This document shows positions 27,293-35,320 of a stretch of DNA of 64,000 nt, piece by piece. The notes beneath the pieces were generated by a model. The model was not told the origin of the DNA. It made no database searches and saw nothing but the letters and a program-made list of their open reading frames with translations. This DNA is from Janthinobacterium sp. (GTDB taxonomy: Bacteria > Pseudomonadota > Gammaproteobacteria > Burkholderiales > Burkholderiaceae_D). The stretch spans positions 1 to 64,000 of the forward strand of contig NZ_RFSK01000020.1 in the NCBI RefSeq assembly GCF_009923995.1, written 5' to 3'. The position numbers and the translations under genes are program-made. The first letter of the stretch is position 1. Each line of letters starts with the position of its first letter.

Positions 27293-28186
27293 TCAGCCCG
27301 GCTGCCATGCCTCGGCCAGGAAGTCGCAGAAGGCGCGCACCCGTTGCGGCACGTGGCGGCCGTCCGGCGTCAGCGCATACACGCCGCGCCTGGCCATGGC
27401 GTGCGACGGCAGCACGCGCGCGAGGGCGCCGCTGGCCAGCAGCGGCGCGGCGATGAACGATGGCAACGCGCCCACGCCGATGCCGGCCACCAGCATGTCG
27501 GCCAGCATCAGGCTGTTGTCGGCGGAAAAACGCACGGGCAGGACGATGCTGCTGGCCCCTTCCGGGCCGTCGAGCTGCCACACGCCGGGGCTGTCGGCCA
27601 GGCGGTAGGCCAGGCAATCGTGGCCGTGCAGATCCGTCGCCTGCCGGGGCGTGCCGCGCCGCGCCAGGTAGGCGGGCGCCGCGCAGATCATCTGCTCCAC
27701 ATCACCCAGGCGGCGCGCCACCAGGGTGGAATCGGCCAGGGCGGCGCGGATGCGCAGCGACACGTCATAGCCCTCGCCCACCACGTCGCGCAGGCGGTCG
27801 TCCAGGGTCAGCTCGGGCCTGACGTCCGGATAGCGCGCCATGAAGGCGGGCAGCAGCGGCGACAGCACTTTCAGGCCGAACGACAGGGGCGCATTCACGC
27901 GCAGCCGCCCCGCCACCTTGCCGGCGCAGCCGCGCGTGGCCACTTCCAGCGCGGCGATCTCGTCGAGCAGGCGGCAGCATTCAAGATAGTAGGCACGCCC
28001 GCCGTCCGACAGGCTCATGCGCCGCGTCGTGCGCACCAGCAGCAAGGTGCCCAGGCGCTCTTCCAGCTGGCGCACCTGCTTGCTGATGGCCGCCGCCGAC
28101 TGGTTCAGCTCCAGCGCCGCCTTGCTGAAACTGTCGCGCTCGACGACGGCGCGGAACACGCGCATGTGCGCCAGGACATCCATCAT
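27293..28186 (-). CDS. LysR family transcriptional regulator
   Basis: A 297-aa regulator of the CrgA/DsdC-like subgroup. Helix-turn-helix at about residues 8-65 (VVERDSFSKAALELNQ, then AAISKQVRQLEERLG), then the substrate-binding domain with the segment RGVYALTPDGRHVPQRVRAF near the C-terminus, which is typical of this subgroup. Divergent from the exported cyclase gene with 105 AT-rich bases between them, so control of that gene is the simplest guess. Confidence 0.87.
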   Translation of the reverse strand: MMDVLAHMRVFRAVVERDSFSKAALELNQSAAAISKQVRQLEERLGTLLLVRTTRRMSLSDGGRAYYLECCRLLDEIAALEVATRGCAGKVAGRLRVNAPLSFGLKVLSPLLPAFMARYPDVRPELTLDDRLRDVVGEGYDVSLRIRAALADSTLVARRLGDVEQMICAAPAYLARRGTPRQATDLHGHDCLAYRLADSPGVWQLDGPEGASSIVLPVRFSADNSLMLADMLVAGIGVGALPSFIAAPLLASGALARVLPSHAMARRGVYALTPDGRHVPQRVRAFCDFLAEAWQPG

Positions 28187-28291
28187 TCTTTCCTTACAGT
28201 TGAATATCTTATTATTTTATCGCTGATTATCATTGAAATGAAAAACAATATGATGGAGGCTTCTTTCCTCACCTGACACAAGGAGCACTCC

Positions 28292-29296
28292 ATGTTCACA
28301 CCAAGCACCGCCCTGGGCACCCTGCTGCTGGCCCTGCTCGCTGGCGCAGTACAGGCCGGCCCGGCCGCCCCGGCCGGCGCCACCCTGCCCGACGTGGGCA
28401 TCAGCCCCTGGGGCCCGAAGGACGAGATCGGCCGCCTGAACCTGATGACGCCGGCCTCGCGCGCCGCCATCCTGGCCCGCATCGACGGCGGCAGGAGCTA
28501 TGACCTGGCCGTCGATTTCTATGTCGGCATGCCCAGCTGGCAGGCGGCCGGCGACCCGCCCTACCAGATGTGGATGACGCATACGCCGAAGGGCAACGTG
28601 GTGGCCGATTCCATGCACGTGGGCGAACAGATGAACCGCCACGTCAGTTATACGGGCTCGGCCGTGTCCATGTATGCGCACATGGGCACGCATATCGACG
28701 CGCTGAATCACTTCGGCCTGAACGGCAAGATCTGGAACGGCTTTACGGAAGAGCAATACCTGGGCGACCGGGGCTGGACCGTGACGGGCGCGGAAAAGCT
28801 GCCGCCCATCGTCGCGCGCGGCGTGCTGATCGACGTGGCCGTGGCCAAGGGCCTGTCCCAGCTGCCCGACAATTACCGGGTCACGCGGCAGGATTTGCGC
28901 GCCGCGCTGGCGCAACAGAAGGTGACGCTGGAAAAAGGCGACGTGGTGCTGATACGCACGGGCCGCATGCAGCACTATGAGCAGGCGCAAGCCTACATGG
29001 CCAATCCGCCCGGCCTGGCGCTGGACGCGGCGAAATTCCTCGTGGAAGACGGCGGCGCCATGGTGGTGGGCGCGGATAACCTCAGCTTCGAGGCCTTCCC
29101 GTCCGAAGTGGCAGGCAATTACCTGCCCGTGCACACGTATCTGCTGGCGCAGCAGGGCACGCCCATCCTGGAACTGGTCGACCTGGAAGCCCTGTCGCGC
29201 GACAAGGTCTACCAGTTTGCCTTCATCGGCGCCTCCTTGAAATTCCGCGGCGGCGACGCGGCGCCCATCCGTCCCGTGGCGCTGCCGATCCGCTAG
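28292..29296 (+). CDS. Exported cyclase-family (kynurenine formamidase-like) hydrolase
   Basis: A 334-aa protein with a signal peptide of about 22 residues and a PF04199 cyclase domain. The metal-binding signature HMGTHIDALNHF is complete: H130, H134, D136 and H140. Related enzymes hydrolyse amide or cyclic substrates such as N-formylkynurenine or isatin with Mn2+ or Zn2+; the substrate here is unknown and the periplasmic location suggests an external compound. AAGGAG precedes the start. Likely controlled by the divergent LysR gene. Its stop overlaps the convergent cobA gene by four bases. Confidence 0.85.
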   Translation: MFTPSTALGTLLLALLAGAVQAGPAAPAGATLPDVGISPWGPKDEIGRLNLMTPASRAAILARIDGGRSYDLAVDFYVGMPSWQAAGDPPYQMWMTHTPKGNVVADSMHVGEQMNRHVSYTGSAVSMYAHMGTHIDALNHFGLNGKIWNGFTEEQYLGDRGWTVTGAEKLPPIVARGVLIDVAVAKGLSQLPDNYRVTRQDLRAALAQQKVTLEKGDVVLIRTGRMQHYEQAQAYMANPPGLALDAAKFLVEDGGAMVVGADNLSFEAFPSEVAGNYLPVHTYLLAQQGTPILELVDLEALSRDKVYQFAFIGASLKFRGGDAAPIRPVALPIR

Positions 29297-30066
29297 CGTC
29301 CGGTGGCAGCGAACACGCCCGGCGCGCCATGCGCATCCCACGCATCGGCGCAGCGCACCACTTCGCCCACGACGATGATGCTGGGGCTGCCCAGGCCGCT
29401 GGCCAGCAGGTCGGCGGGCAAGGCTTGCAAGGTGCTCAGCAGGTGGCGCTGCGCCGGCAGGCTGGCCGATTGCACCACGGCCACGGGCGTGCCGGGCACC
29501 ATGCCGCCGCCCAGCAAGCCCGCCTGGATGGCCGCCACCCTGGCCACGCCCATGTAGATGACGAGGGTGAGCCGGCTCTGCGCCAGTGCCGTCCAGTTCG
29601 GCTCAGAAGCGCTGTCCTTGCCATGGCCCGTGACGAAGATGGCGCCCTGGCTCCAGCCGCGGTGCGTCAGCGGCACGCCGATGCACGCCGGCGCGGCCAG
29701 GCCGCTGCTGATGCCCGGTATCACCTCGACGGCCACGCCGTGGCTGCGCAGGTAGGCGCGCTCCTCGCCGCCGCGCCCGAACAGATACGGGTCGCCCCCT
29801 TTCAGGCGCACCACGTGCTGCCCCGCCCGCGCTTCCGCGAGCATCAGGCGTTCGATGAAGGCTTGCGGCGTGGAAGCGCAGCCGCCCCGCTTGCCCACCT
29901 CGACCACGCGCACGCCGGGTGCCGCATGGGCCAGCACGGCCGGGTTGACGAGGTCGTCAATGAGCACCACGTCCGCCCCTGCGATGGCTTTCACGGCCTT
30001 GATCGTCAGCAAATCCGGGTCGCCGGGGCCGGCGCCCACCAGGGTCACGCTACCGAGTTGTGCCAT
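29293..30066 (-). CDS. cobA: Uroporphyrinogen-III C-methyltransferase
   Basis: SAM-dependent enzyme of 257 aa that makes precorrin-2, the precursor of siroheme and cobalamin. Motifs: VTLVGAGPGDPDLLTIKA at the N-terminus (SAM site), VVEVGKRGGCASTPQ, VRLKGGDPYLFGRGGEE and GISSGLAAPACIGVPLTHR. It lacks the CysG oxidase/chelatase part, so it is the stand-alone form. It follows nasS by 14 bases on the same strand. Since nitrite reductase uses siroheme, it most likely serves nitrate/nitrite assimilation. GAAGGGGGAC precedes the ATG at 30066. Confidence 0.93.
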   Translation of the reverse strand: MAQLGSVTLVGAGPGDPDLLTIKAVKAIAGADVVLIDDLVNPAVLAHAAPGVRVVEVGKRGGCASTPQAFIERLMLAEARAGQHVVRLKGGDPYLFGRGGEERAYLRSHGVAVEVIPGISSGLAAPACIGVPLTHRGWSQGAIFVTGHGKDSASEPNWTALAQSRLTLVIYMGVARVAAIQAGLLGGGMVPGTPVAVVQSASLPAQRHLLSTLQALPADLLASGLGSPSIIVVGEVVRCADAWDAHGAPGVFAATGR

Positions 30067-30080
30067 GAGAAAGTCCCCCT

Positions 30081-31271
30081 TCAAAAAAAATTACCAATGG
30101 CAAACGACGCCGCATACGTTTCCGGCGCGCTGCCATCCCAGACCACGCCGTCGCACAGGGTCGACGCGCGCATGAGGGACGCCGGCACGGGCGTGCCCGT
30201 CATCTCAGCCGCCTGGCGGTACAGGTCGATGCGGTTGACCTGTCCGGCCACGGCCTGGTAATCGGGTTCGTCGCGCAGCAAGCCCCAGCGCCGGTGCTGG
30301 GTCATGAACCACATGCCGTCGGACAGGTAGGGGAAATTGACGGCACCGTCGCCGTGAAAGCGCAAGCCCTGCGCCTCGTGCCACGTCCGGCCCAGGCCAT
30401 CCTGGTAGTGGCCGAGGATGCGCGGCGCCAGCATTTCCTGCGGCGTGTTCAGATAGGCGGGCTCGGCCAGGGCGCCGGCCGTGGCCAGGCGGTGTTCGTC
30501 GCTGGCATCGATCCAGCGCCCCGCCTCCAGCACGGCGGCGATCAGGGCACGGCAGGCATGCGGATGCGCGCGCGCGAAGGCGGCGCTGGTGCCCAGCACC
30601 TTGCCCGGATGCTCGGGCCAGATCTGCCCGCTGGTGACGGCCGTCACGCCTACGCCCTCGACGATGGCCTTGTAACCCCACGGCTCGCCCGCGCAAAAGC
30701 CATCCATCTGGCCCGCGCGCAAGGCGGCCACCATCTGCGACGGCGGCACCGTCATCACGCGCGCATCGCGCAGCGGATCGATGCCGTGCGCGGCCAGCCA
30801 GTATTGCAGCAGCATCGCGTGATTGCCGGTGGGGAAAGTATGCGCAAACGCAAACGGCCGCGCCGCGCCGCGCATGTGGCGCGCCAGCGACTCGCCGTCG
30901 CGTGCCCCCTCGCGCGCCAGCGCCGCCGACAGGGTCACGGCCTGGCCGCTGTGGTTGAGGTTCATCAGCACGGCCATGTCATGCTGCTGCCCGCCGATGC
31001 CCATCTGCACGCCATACACGAGGCCGTACAACACGTGGGCCGCGTCGAGTTCGCCGCTGTTCAGTTTGTCGCGCACGCCGGCCCACGACATCTCGCGGCT
31101 CAGCTCGATCTTGATGCCGTATTTTTCATCCAGCCCCAGCTTCGACGCCATCACCAGCGAGGCACAGTCGGCCAGCGGCAGGTAGCCGATGCGGATCAGC
31201 TGTTTTTCCGGCTGCGTGGAGCGCATCACCTGGGCGCTGCCGTCCGCTTGCCTGCCCGTTTGCTCTGTCAT
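30081..31271 (-). CDS. nasS: Nitrate/nitrite sensor NasS (NrtA-like, cytoplasmic)
   Basis: A 396-aa protein of the NrtA/CmpA nitrate-binding fold: IRIGYLPLADCASLVMASKLGL, ELSREMSWAGVRDKLNSGELD, QMDGFCAGEPWG and FMTQHRRWGLL. Unlike transport receptors it has no signal peptide, which matches NasS, the cytoplasmic sensor that binds NasT and releases it when nitrate or nitrite is bound. The adjacent upstream gene is an ANTAR protein, confirming the NasST pair. The start at 31271 has an AAAGGAC site; the further upstream extension is not supported. Next gene is cobA. Confidence 0.9.
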   Translation of the reverse strand: MTEQTGRQADGSAQVMRSTQPEKQLIRIGYLPLADCASLVMASKLGLDEKYGIKIELSREMSWAGVRDKLNSGELDAAHVLYGLVYGVQMGIGGQQHDMAVLMNLNHSGQAVTLSAALAREGARDGESLARHMRGAARPFAFAHTFPTGNHAMLLQYWLAAHGIDPLRDARVMTVPPSQMVAALRAGQMDGFCAGEPWGYKAIVEGVGVTAVTSGQIWPEHPGKVLGTSAAFARAHPHACRALIAAVLEAGRWIDASDEHRLATAGALAEPAYLNTPQEMLAPRILGHYQDGLGRTWHEAQGLRFHGDGAVNFPYLSDGMWFMTQHRRWGLLRDEPDYQAVAGQVNRIDLYRQAAEMTGTPVPASLMRASTLCDGVVWDGSAPETYAASFAIGNFF

Positions 31272-31306
31272 ACCCAAGTCCTTTGCTTGACGGCCCCGGC
31301 ATGGAT

Positions 31307-31330
31307 GCACCAGGATGGTGCGTTGCACCA
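31307..31330 (-). promoter_or_regulatory. Competing hairpins in the nasT-nasS gap
   Basis: GCACCA (31307-31312), TGGTGC (31316-31321) and GCACCA (31325-31330) are spaced by three bases each. The middle element can pair with either neighbour but not both, giving two mutually exclusive 6-bp hairpins in the transcript 36-59 bases before the nasS start. This may tune nasS expression; the loops are not the hexaloops known for ANTAR targets. Confidence 0.4.
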
Positions 31331-31371
31331 CGATACGTCACAAACCAGGTCACGAAAATAAGAATACCCGT

Positions 31372-32025
31372 TCATCCCAGCAAATCCTCCACGTCGAGGA
31401 TGCGCTGGGCGATATCGGCCAGTTTCAGCTTCTTGTTCATGGCCATGCTGCGCAGGCGCTGGTAGGCCTGCTCTTCCGTCAAGCCGTGGTGGGTCATCAG
31501 CAGGCCCTTGGCCCGCTCGATGACTTTGCGTTCCAGCAACTTGTGGCGCGATTCGCTCAATTCGGCCCGCAATTTCTCTTCCTGGCGAAAGCGCGCCAGC
31601 GCCACGTTCAGCACGGGCAGGATGCGTTCGGCCTGCAGGCCGGCCACGATGTAGGCGGAGACGCCCGCCGCCATGGCCGCGTCGATGCTGGCCGTGGCAC
31701 CGTCTTCCGTAAACAGGACGATGGGGCGGCGCTCGTCGCGCGTGGCGATGACGATGTGTTCGAGCACGTCGCGCGCATCCGATTCCGCATCGATGATGAT
31801 GAGGTCGGGCTGCAACTGCGCGATGCGTTCAGGAAGATAGAGGTCGGCCGGCAGCGAGGCGACGATGTCGAAGCCCGATTCCAGCAGGCCGATGCGCAAG
31901 GCGTTGCCGCGCTGCACCTGGGCCGCCAGCGCCACGTCCCCGTGCACGCCGTGCTCGACGATGGTATTGACGACAACGATGCGCAAGGGGCGGTCTGGCG
32001 CTGGCGGGGTACGGCTGGACGTCAT
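31372..32025 (-). CDS. nasT: ANTAR-domain antiterminator NasT
   Basis: RNA-binding response-regulator-like protein of 217 aa. The N-terminal receiver-like domain (LRIVVVNTIVEHG to about residue 130) has a pseudo-receiver look, and the C-terminal ANTAR domain (about 150-212: LLERKVIERAKGLLMTHHGL, EEQAYQRLRSMAM) binds paired hairpins in nascent leaders and prevents termination at nitrate-assimilation genes. It is held inactive by NasS without nitrate. ATG at 32025 is chosen over a TTG 15 bases earlier. A 13-bp hairpin lies just before the start. No nas structural genes are in the window. Confidence 0.9.
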   Translation of the reverse strand: MTSSRTPPAPDRPLRIVVVNTIVEHGVHGDVALAAQVQRGNALRIGLLESGFDIVASLPADLYLPERIAQLQPDLIIIDAESDARDVLEHIVIATRDERRPIVLFTEDGATASIDAAMAAGVSAYIVAGLQAERILPVLNVALARFRQEEKLRAELSESRHKLLERKVIERAKGLLMTHHGLTEEQAYQRLRSMAMNKKLKLADIAQRILDVEDLLG

Positions 32026-32034
32026 GGAAGTGAT

Positions 32035-32064
32035 CTGCAATGGCTAAACAATTAACCATTGCAG
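32035..32064 (-). promoter_or_regulatory. 13-bp hairpin directly before the nasT start codon
   Basis: CTGCAATGG (32035-32043) pairs with CCATTGCAG (32056-32064). In the minus-strand transcript the stem extends through a U-G wobble and UAA/UUA to a UUGU tetraloop, 13 bp in all, ending nine bases before the nasT ATG. There is no T tract, so it looks like a translational or binding-site structure rather than a terminator. Confidence 0.5.
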
Positions 32065-32100
32065 TAAGCAAGAAGCGATCCAGCCGTTTTTACAGCGGAA

Positions 32101-33600
32101 TTACTTCAGGGTCGGCATGGCAAACTCGGCCCCGGCGGCCGTCGACGCGGGCCAGCGCTGGGTCACGGCCTTCTGTTTCGTGTAGAAACGCACGGATTCC
32201 GGGCCATGCGCGTGGTGGTCGCCGAACAGGCTGCGCTTCCAGCCGCCGAAGCTGTGGAAGGCCATCGGCACGGGAATCGGTACATTCACACCCACCATCC
32301 CCACCTGCACGCGGTGCGTGTATTCGCGCGCCGTGTTGCCATCGCGCGTGTAGATGGCCGTGCCGTTGCCGTACTCGTGCGCATTGACCAGCTCCAGCGC
32401 CGTGGCAAAGTCGGGCACGCGCACGATGCACAGCACGGGGCCGAAGATTTCCTCCTTGTAGATCGTCATCTCCGGCGTGACATGGTCGAACAGGCTGCCG
32501 CCGAGGAAAAAGCCCTTTTCGTGGCCAGGCAGGACGAAACCGCGCCCGTCGGCCACCAGCCTGGCGCCTTCCTGCACGCCCGTGGCGATATAGCCGGCGA
32601 TCTTGTCCTTGTGCACCTGCGTCACCACGGGACCCATTTCCGCGCTCAAGTCCATGCCCTGCGTGATCTTCAGGGCAGCGATACGGGGCACGAGCGCCTC
32701 CACCAGCTGGTCACCCACATGGCCCACCGCCACGACGACGGAAATGGCCATGCAGCGCTCGCCGGCCGAACCGAAGGCCGCGCCCATCAGGGCGTCCACC
32801 GTCTGCGCAATATCCGCGTCCGGCATGACGACCATGTGGTTCTTCGCGCCGCCCAGGGCTTGCACGCGCTTGCCCTGGGCGCAGCCCGTGGCATAGATGT
32901 ATTCGGCGATCGGCGTGGAACCGACGAAGCTGACGGCGCGCACGTCCGGGTGGTGCAGCAAGCCGTCCACGGCTTCCTTGTCGCCCTGCACCACGTTGAA
33001 GACGCCGTCCGGCAGGCCCGCGTCCGTCAACAGCTGCGCCAGCAGCAGGCTGGCGGACGGATCGCGCTCCGACGGTTTCAAGACAAAGGTATTGCCGCAG
33101 GCTATGGCCATGGGGAACATCCACATCGGCACCATGACGGGAAAGTTGAAGGGCGTGATGCCCACACATACGCCCAGCGCCTGGCGGATGGACCAGGCGT
33201 CGATGCCGCCGGCCACCTGTTCCGAATATTCCCCCTTCATCATTTGCGGGATGCCGCAGGCAAACTCCACCACTTCGATGCCGCGCGTCACTTCCCCTTT
33301 CGCATCCGTGAAGACTTTGCCGTGCTCCGCCGTGATCAGCGCGGCCAGCTGGTCCGAATGTTCTTCCAGCAACTCCTTGAACTTGAACATGACGCGCGCA
33401 CGGCGCAGCGGCGACGTTTGCGACCAGGCGGGAAAGGCTGCGTGGGCGGCGGCCACGGCCGCGTTCAGTTCGCTCGGCGTGGCCAGCGCCACCTTGGCCG
33501 TCACGGCGCCCGTGGCGGGATTGTAGACGTCGCTCGTGCGCTCGGAGCGCGAGGCCATGGGGTTGCCACCGATAAAGTGACCGATCTGTTGCGTTGTCAT
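32101..33600 (-). CDS. iolA: CoA-acylating methylmalonate/malonate-semialdehyde dehydrogenase
   Basis: Last gene of the inositol operon, 499 aa. Converts malonate semialdehyde (from inositol) or methylmalonate semialdehyde (from valine) with NAD+ and CoA to acetyl-CoA or propionyl-CoA and CO2. Family signature: [34 protein letters not shown], and the catalytic cysteine in [12 protein letters not shown]. The length is standard for IolA/MmsA. It is 14 bases after iolB. A second role in valine breakdown is possible, but its place in the operon supports inositol. Confidence 0.95.
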   Translation of the reverse strand: MTTQQIGHFIGGNPMASRSERTSDVYNPATGAVTAKVALATPSELNAAVAAAHAAFPAWSQTSPLRRARVMFKFKELLEEHSDQLAALITAEHGKVFTDAKGEVTRGIEVVEFACGIPQMMKGEYSEQVAGGIDAWSIRQALGVCVGITPFNFPVMVPMWMFPMAIACGNTFVLKPSERDPSASLLLAQLLTDAGLPDGVFNVVQGDKEAVDGLLHHPDVRAVSFVGSTPIAEYIYATGCAQGKRVQALGGAKNHMVVMPDADIAQTVDALMGAAFGSAGERCMAISVVVAVGHVGDQLVEALVPRIAALKITQGMDLSAEMGPVVTQVHKDKIAGYIATGVQEGARLVADGRGFVLPGHEKGFFLGGSLFDHVTPEMTIYKEEIFGPVLCIVRVPDFATALELVNAHEYGNGTAIYTRDGNTAREYTHRVQVGMVGVNVPIPVPMAFHSFGGWKRSLFGDHHAHGPESVRFYTKQKAVTQRWPASTAAGAEFAMPTLK

Positions 33601-33614
33601 TTTCTTGTCCTCGT

Positions 33615-34409
33615 TTATTTCGTCATCAGCCAGTCATGGGCCGGGTCGTTTTTGAAATGCCACACGCGTTTTGGGCCGGCCATCACGTTCAGGTAATAGC
33701 CGTCATAGCCATACGGCACGGTGACGGGGTGGTAGCCCCGGGGCACCATCACCACGTCGTGGTTTTCCACGGCCATGGCTTCGTCGATGGAACGGTCGTC
33801 CGTGTAGACTCTCTGGTAGGCAAAGCCCTGCTCGGGATTGAGGCGGTGGTAATACGTTTCTTCCAGCGAACTTTCCAGCGGAATATTGTCGCTGTCGTGC
33901 TTGTGCGGCGGATAACTGGACGAGTGGCCGGACGGCGTCACCACTTCCACCACCAGCAAGCCGTCCGCCTCGGCCGTCTGCGGCAGGATGTCGCACACAT
34001 AGCGGGTATTCGCGCCCTTGCCGCGCACGGAGCGCGTCATCGACTGCGGGTCGATCAGGCGCGCCGGACGGCGGGTGGTGGCCGGCGCGCTGCACAGGGC
34101 CACCTCGGCACTGCTCACGGCAGTGATGCGCACAGCTGTTTCCAGCGGCACGTACACGGCATGGGGAGAACGCTCTTCAAACACGCTTTGACGGACACCG
34201 ATCTCGCGCCACGCCTGGTCGCCCGCCTGCACCGTCACCGTGCCCGTCAGCACGACGATGCACAGTTCGCGGCTGCCCGTGTCCAGATTCAACTGTTCGC
34301 CAGCCGCCAGCCGGTGCGCGGCAAAGCCCACGTGCGTCCAGCCGGCCGACGCGGGCGTGACTTCGACGATGGTGGCGCCGGGCCCTGCCTTCACCAGAAG
34401 CGGGCTCAT
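33615..34409 (-). CDS. iolB: 5-deoxy-glucuronate isomerase
   Basis: Cupin enzyme of 264 aa that isomerises 5-deoxy-glucuronate to 2-deoxy-5-keto-gluconate in inositol breakdown. The two cupin halves are visible, with the metal site in YPPHKHDSD and [21 protein letters not shown], and [20 protein letters not shown] near the end, all typical of IolB. It overlaps iolE by four bases (start codon within the iolE stop), showing tight coupling. Confidence 0.95.
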   Translation of the reverse strand: MSPLLVKAGPGATIVEVTPASAGWTHVGFAAHRLAAGEQLNLDTGSRELCIVVLTGTVTVQAGDQAWREIGVRQSVFEERSPHAVYVPLETAVRITAVSSAEVALCSAPATTRRPARLIDPQSMTRSVRGKGANTRYVCDILPQTAEADGLLVVEVVTPSGHSSSYPPHKHDSDNIPLESSLEETYYHRLNPEQGFAYQRVYTDDRSIDEAMAVENHDVVMVPRGYHPVTVPYGYDGYYLNVMAGPKRVWHFKNDPAHDWLMTK

Positions 34410-35320
34410 GCTGCCTCCCGGCCCAGGCGGGGGATGTCAGCGACGAGCCGCGCCAGGTAATCATGGCCCATCTTGGCATATTGATAGCTGGGTGCAACGG
34501 CCGGGTCCTGCTCCGCTTCCACCACCAGCCAGCCCGTGTAGCCGTGGCGGTACAGGGCCGCCAGGATGGACGGAAAATCGATGCTGCCGTCGCCCGGCAC
34601 GCTGAAGGCGCCATTGATGACGGCCTGCAGGAAGCTCCAGTGGCCATTCCTCGCCAGCTTCACCACGCCGGGGCGCACGTCCTTGCAATGCACGTGGCAG
34701 ATGCGGGCTATATGTTGATTGAGCACCGCCAGCGCATCGCCGCCGGCAAAGGTGATGTGACCCGTGTCGAACAGCAAGCCCACTTCCGGCCCCGTCAAGG
34801 CCAACAGCTGATCCACGTCCGCCGGCGTTTCCACGTAGGCGCCCATGTGGTGGTGATAGGCCAGGCGCACGCCGTGCGCCAGCAAGTGCGCGGCAAAGGC
34901 CGTCAATTTGTCGGCATATTCCTGCCACTGCTGCTGCGTCTGGAAGCGGGGGCGCTTATATAAAGGGCGCGGCTCGCCCTGGATGGCATCGGCCACTTCG
35001 CCATAGACCATGACGGTGGCGCCGCTGTCGGCCAGCAGGCGCAGATGCGGGCCGACGGAGGCGATCTCCTCTTCGACCGAACGATGGGCCAGGCGGCCCG
35101 AATACCAGCCGGAAACGCAGGCGAGATTATATTTTCCCAGCACGGCGTTCAGGGCCGGGGCATCTTTCGGAAACTTGTTGCCCAATTCAAAGCCCACGTA
35201 GCCGATCTCGGCGCCTTCCTTCAGGGCCGTTTCCAGGGGTGTCTCGCCGCCCAGCGACGGCAAGTCGTCGTTCATCCACGAAATCGGGTTGATGCCGATC
35301 TTCACATTCCATGTGTTCAT
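34406..35320 (-). CDS. iolE: myo-Inosose-2 dehydratase
   Basis: TIM-barrel enzyme (xylose isomerase-like) of 304 aa that dehydrates 2-keto-myo-inositol to 3D-trihydroxycyclohexane-1,2-dione. Family features: KIGINPISWMNDDLPSLGG at the N-terminus, YHHHMGAYVETPADVD and LLFDTGHITFAGGD (metal ligands) and HVHCKDVRPGVV. Starts four bases inside the end of iolD and overlaps iolB by four, in the order D-E-B. Confidence 0.96.
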   Translation of the reverse strand: MNTWNVKIGINPISWMNDDLPSLGGETPLETALKEGAEIGYVGFELGNKFPKDAPALNAVLGKYNLACVSGWYSGRLAHRSVEEEIASVGPHLRLLADSGATVMVYGEVADAIQGEPRPLYKRPRFQTQQQWQEYADKLTAFAAHLLAHGVRLAYHHHMGAYVETPADVDQLLALTGPEVGLLFDTGHITFAGGDALAVLNQHIARICHVHCKDVRPGVVKLARNGHWSFLQAVINGAFSVPGDGSIDFPSILAALYRHGYTGWLVVEAEQDPAVAPSYQYAKMGHDYLARLVADIPRLGREAA

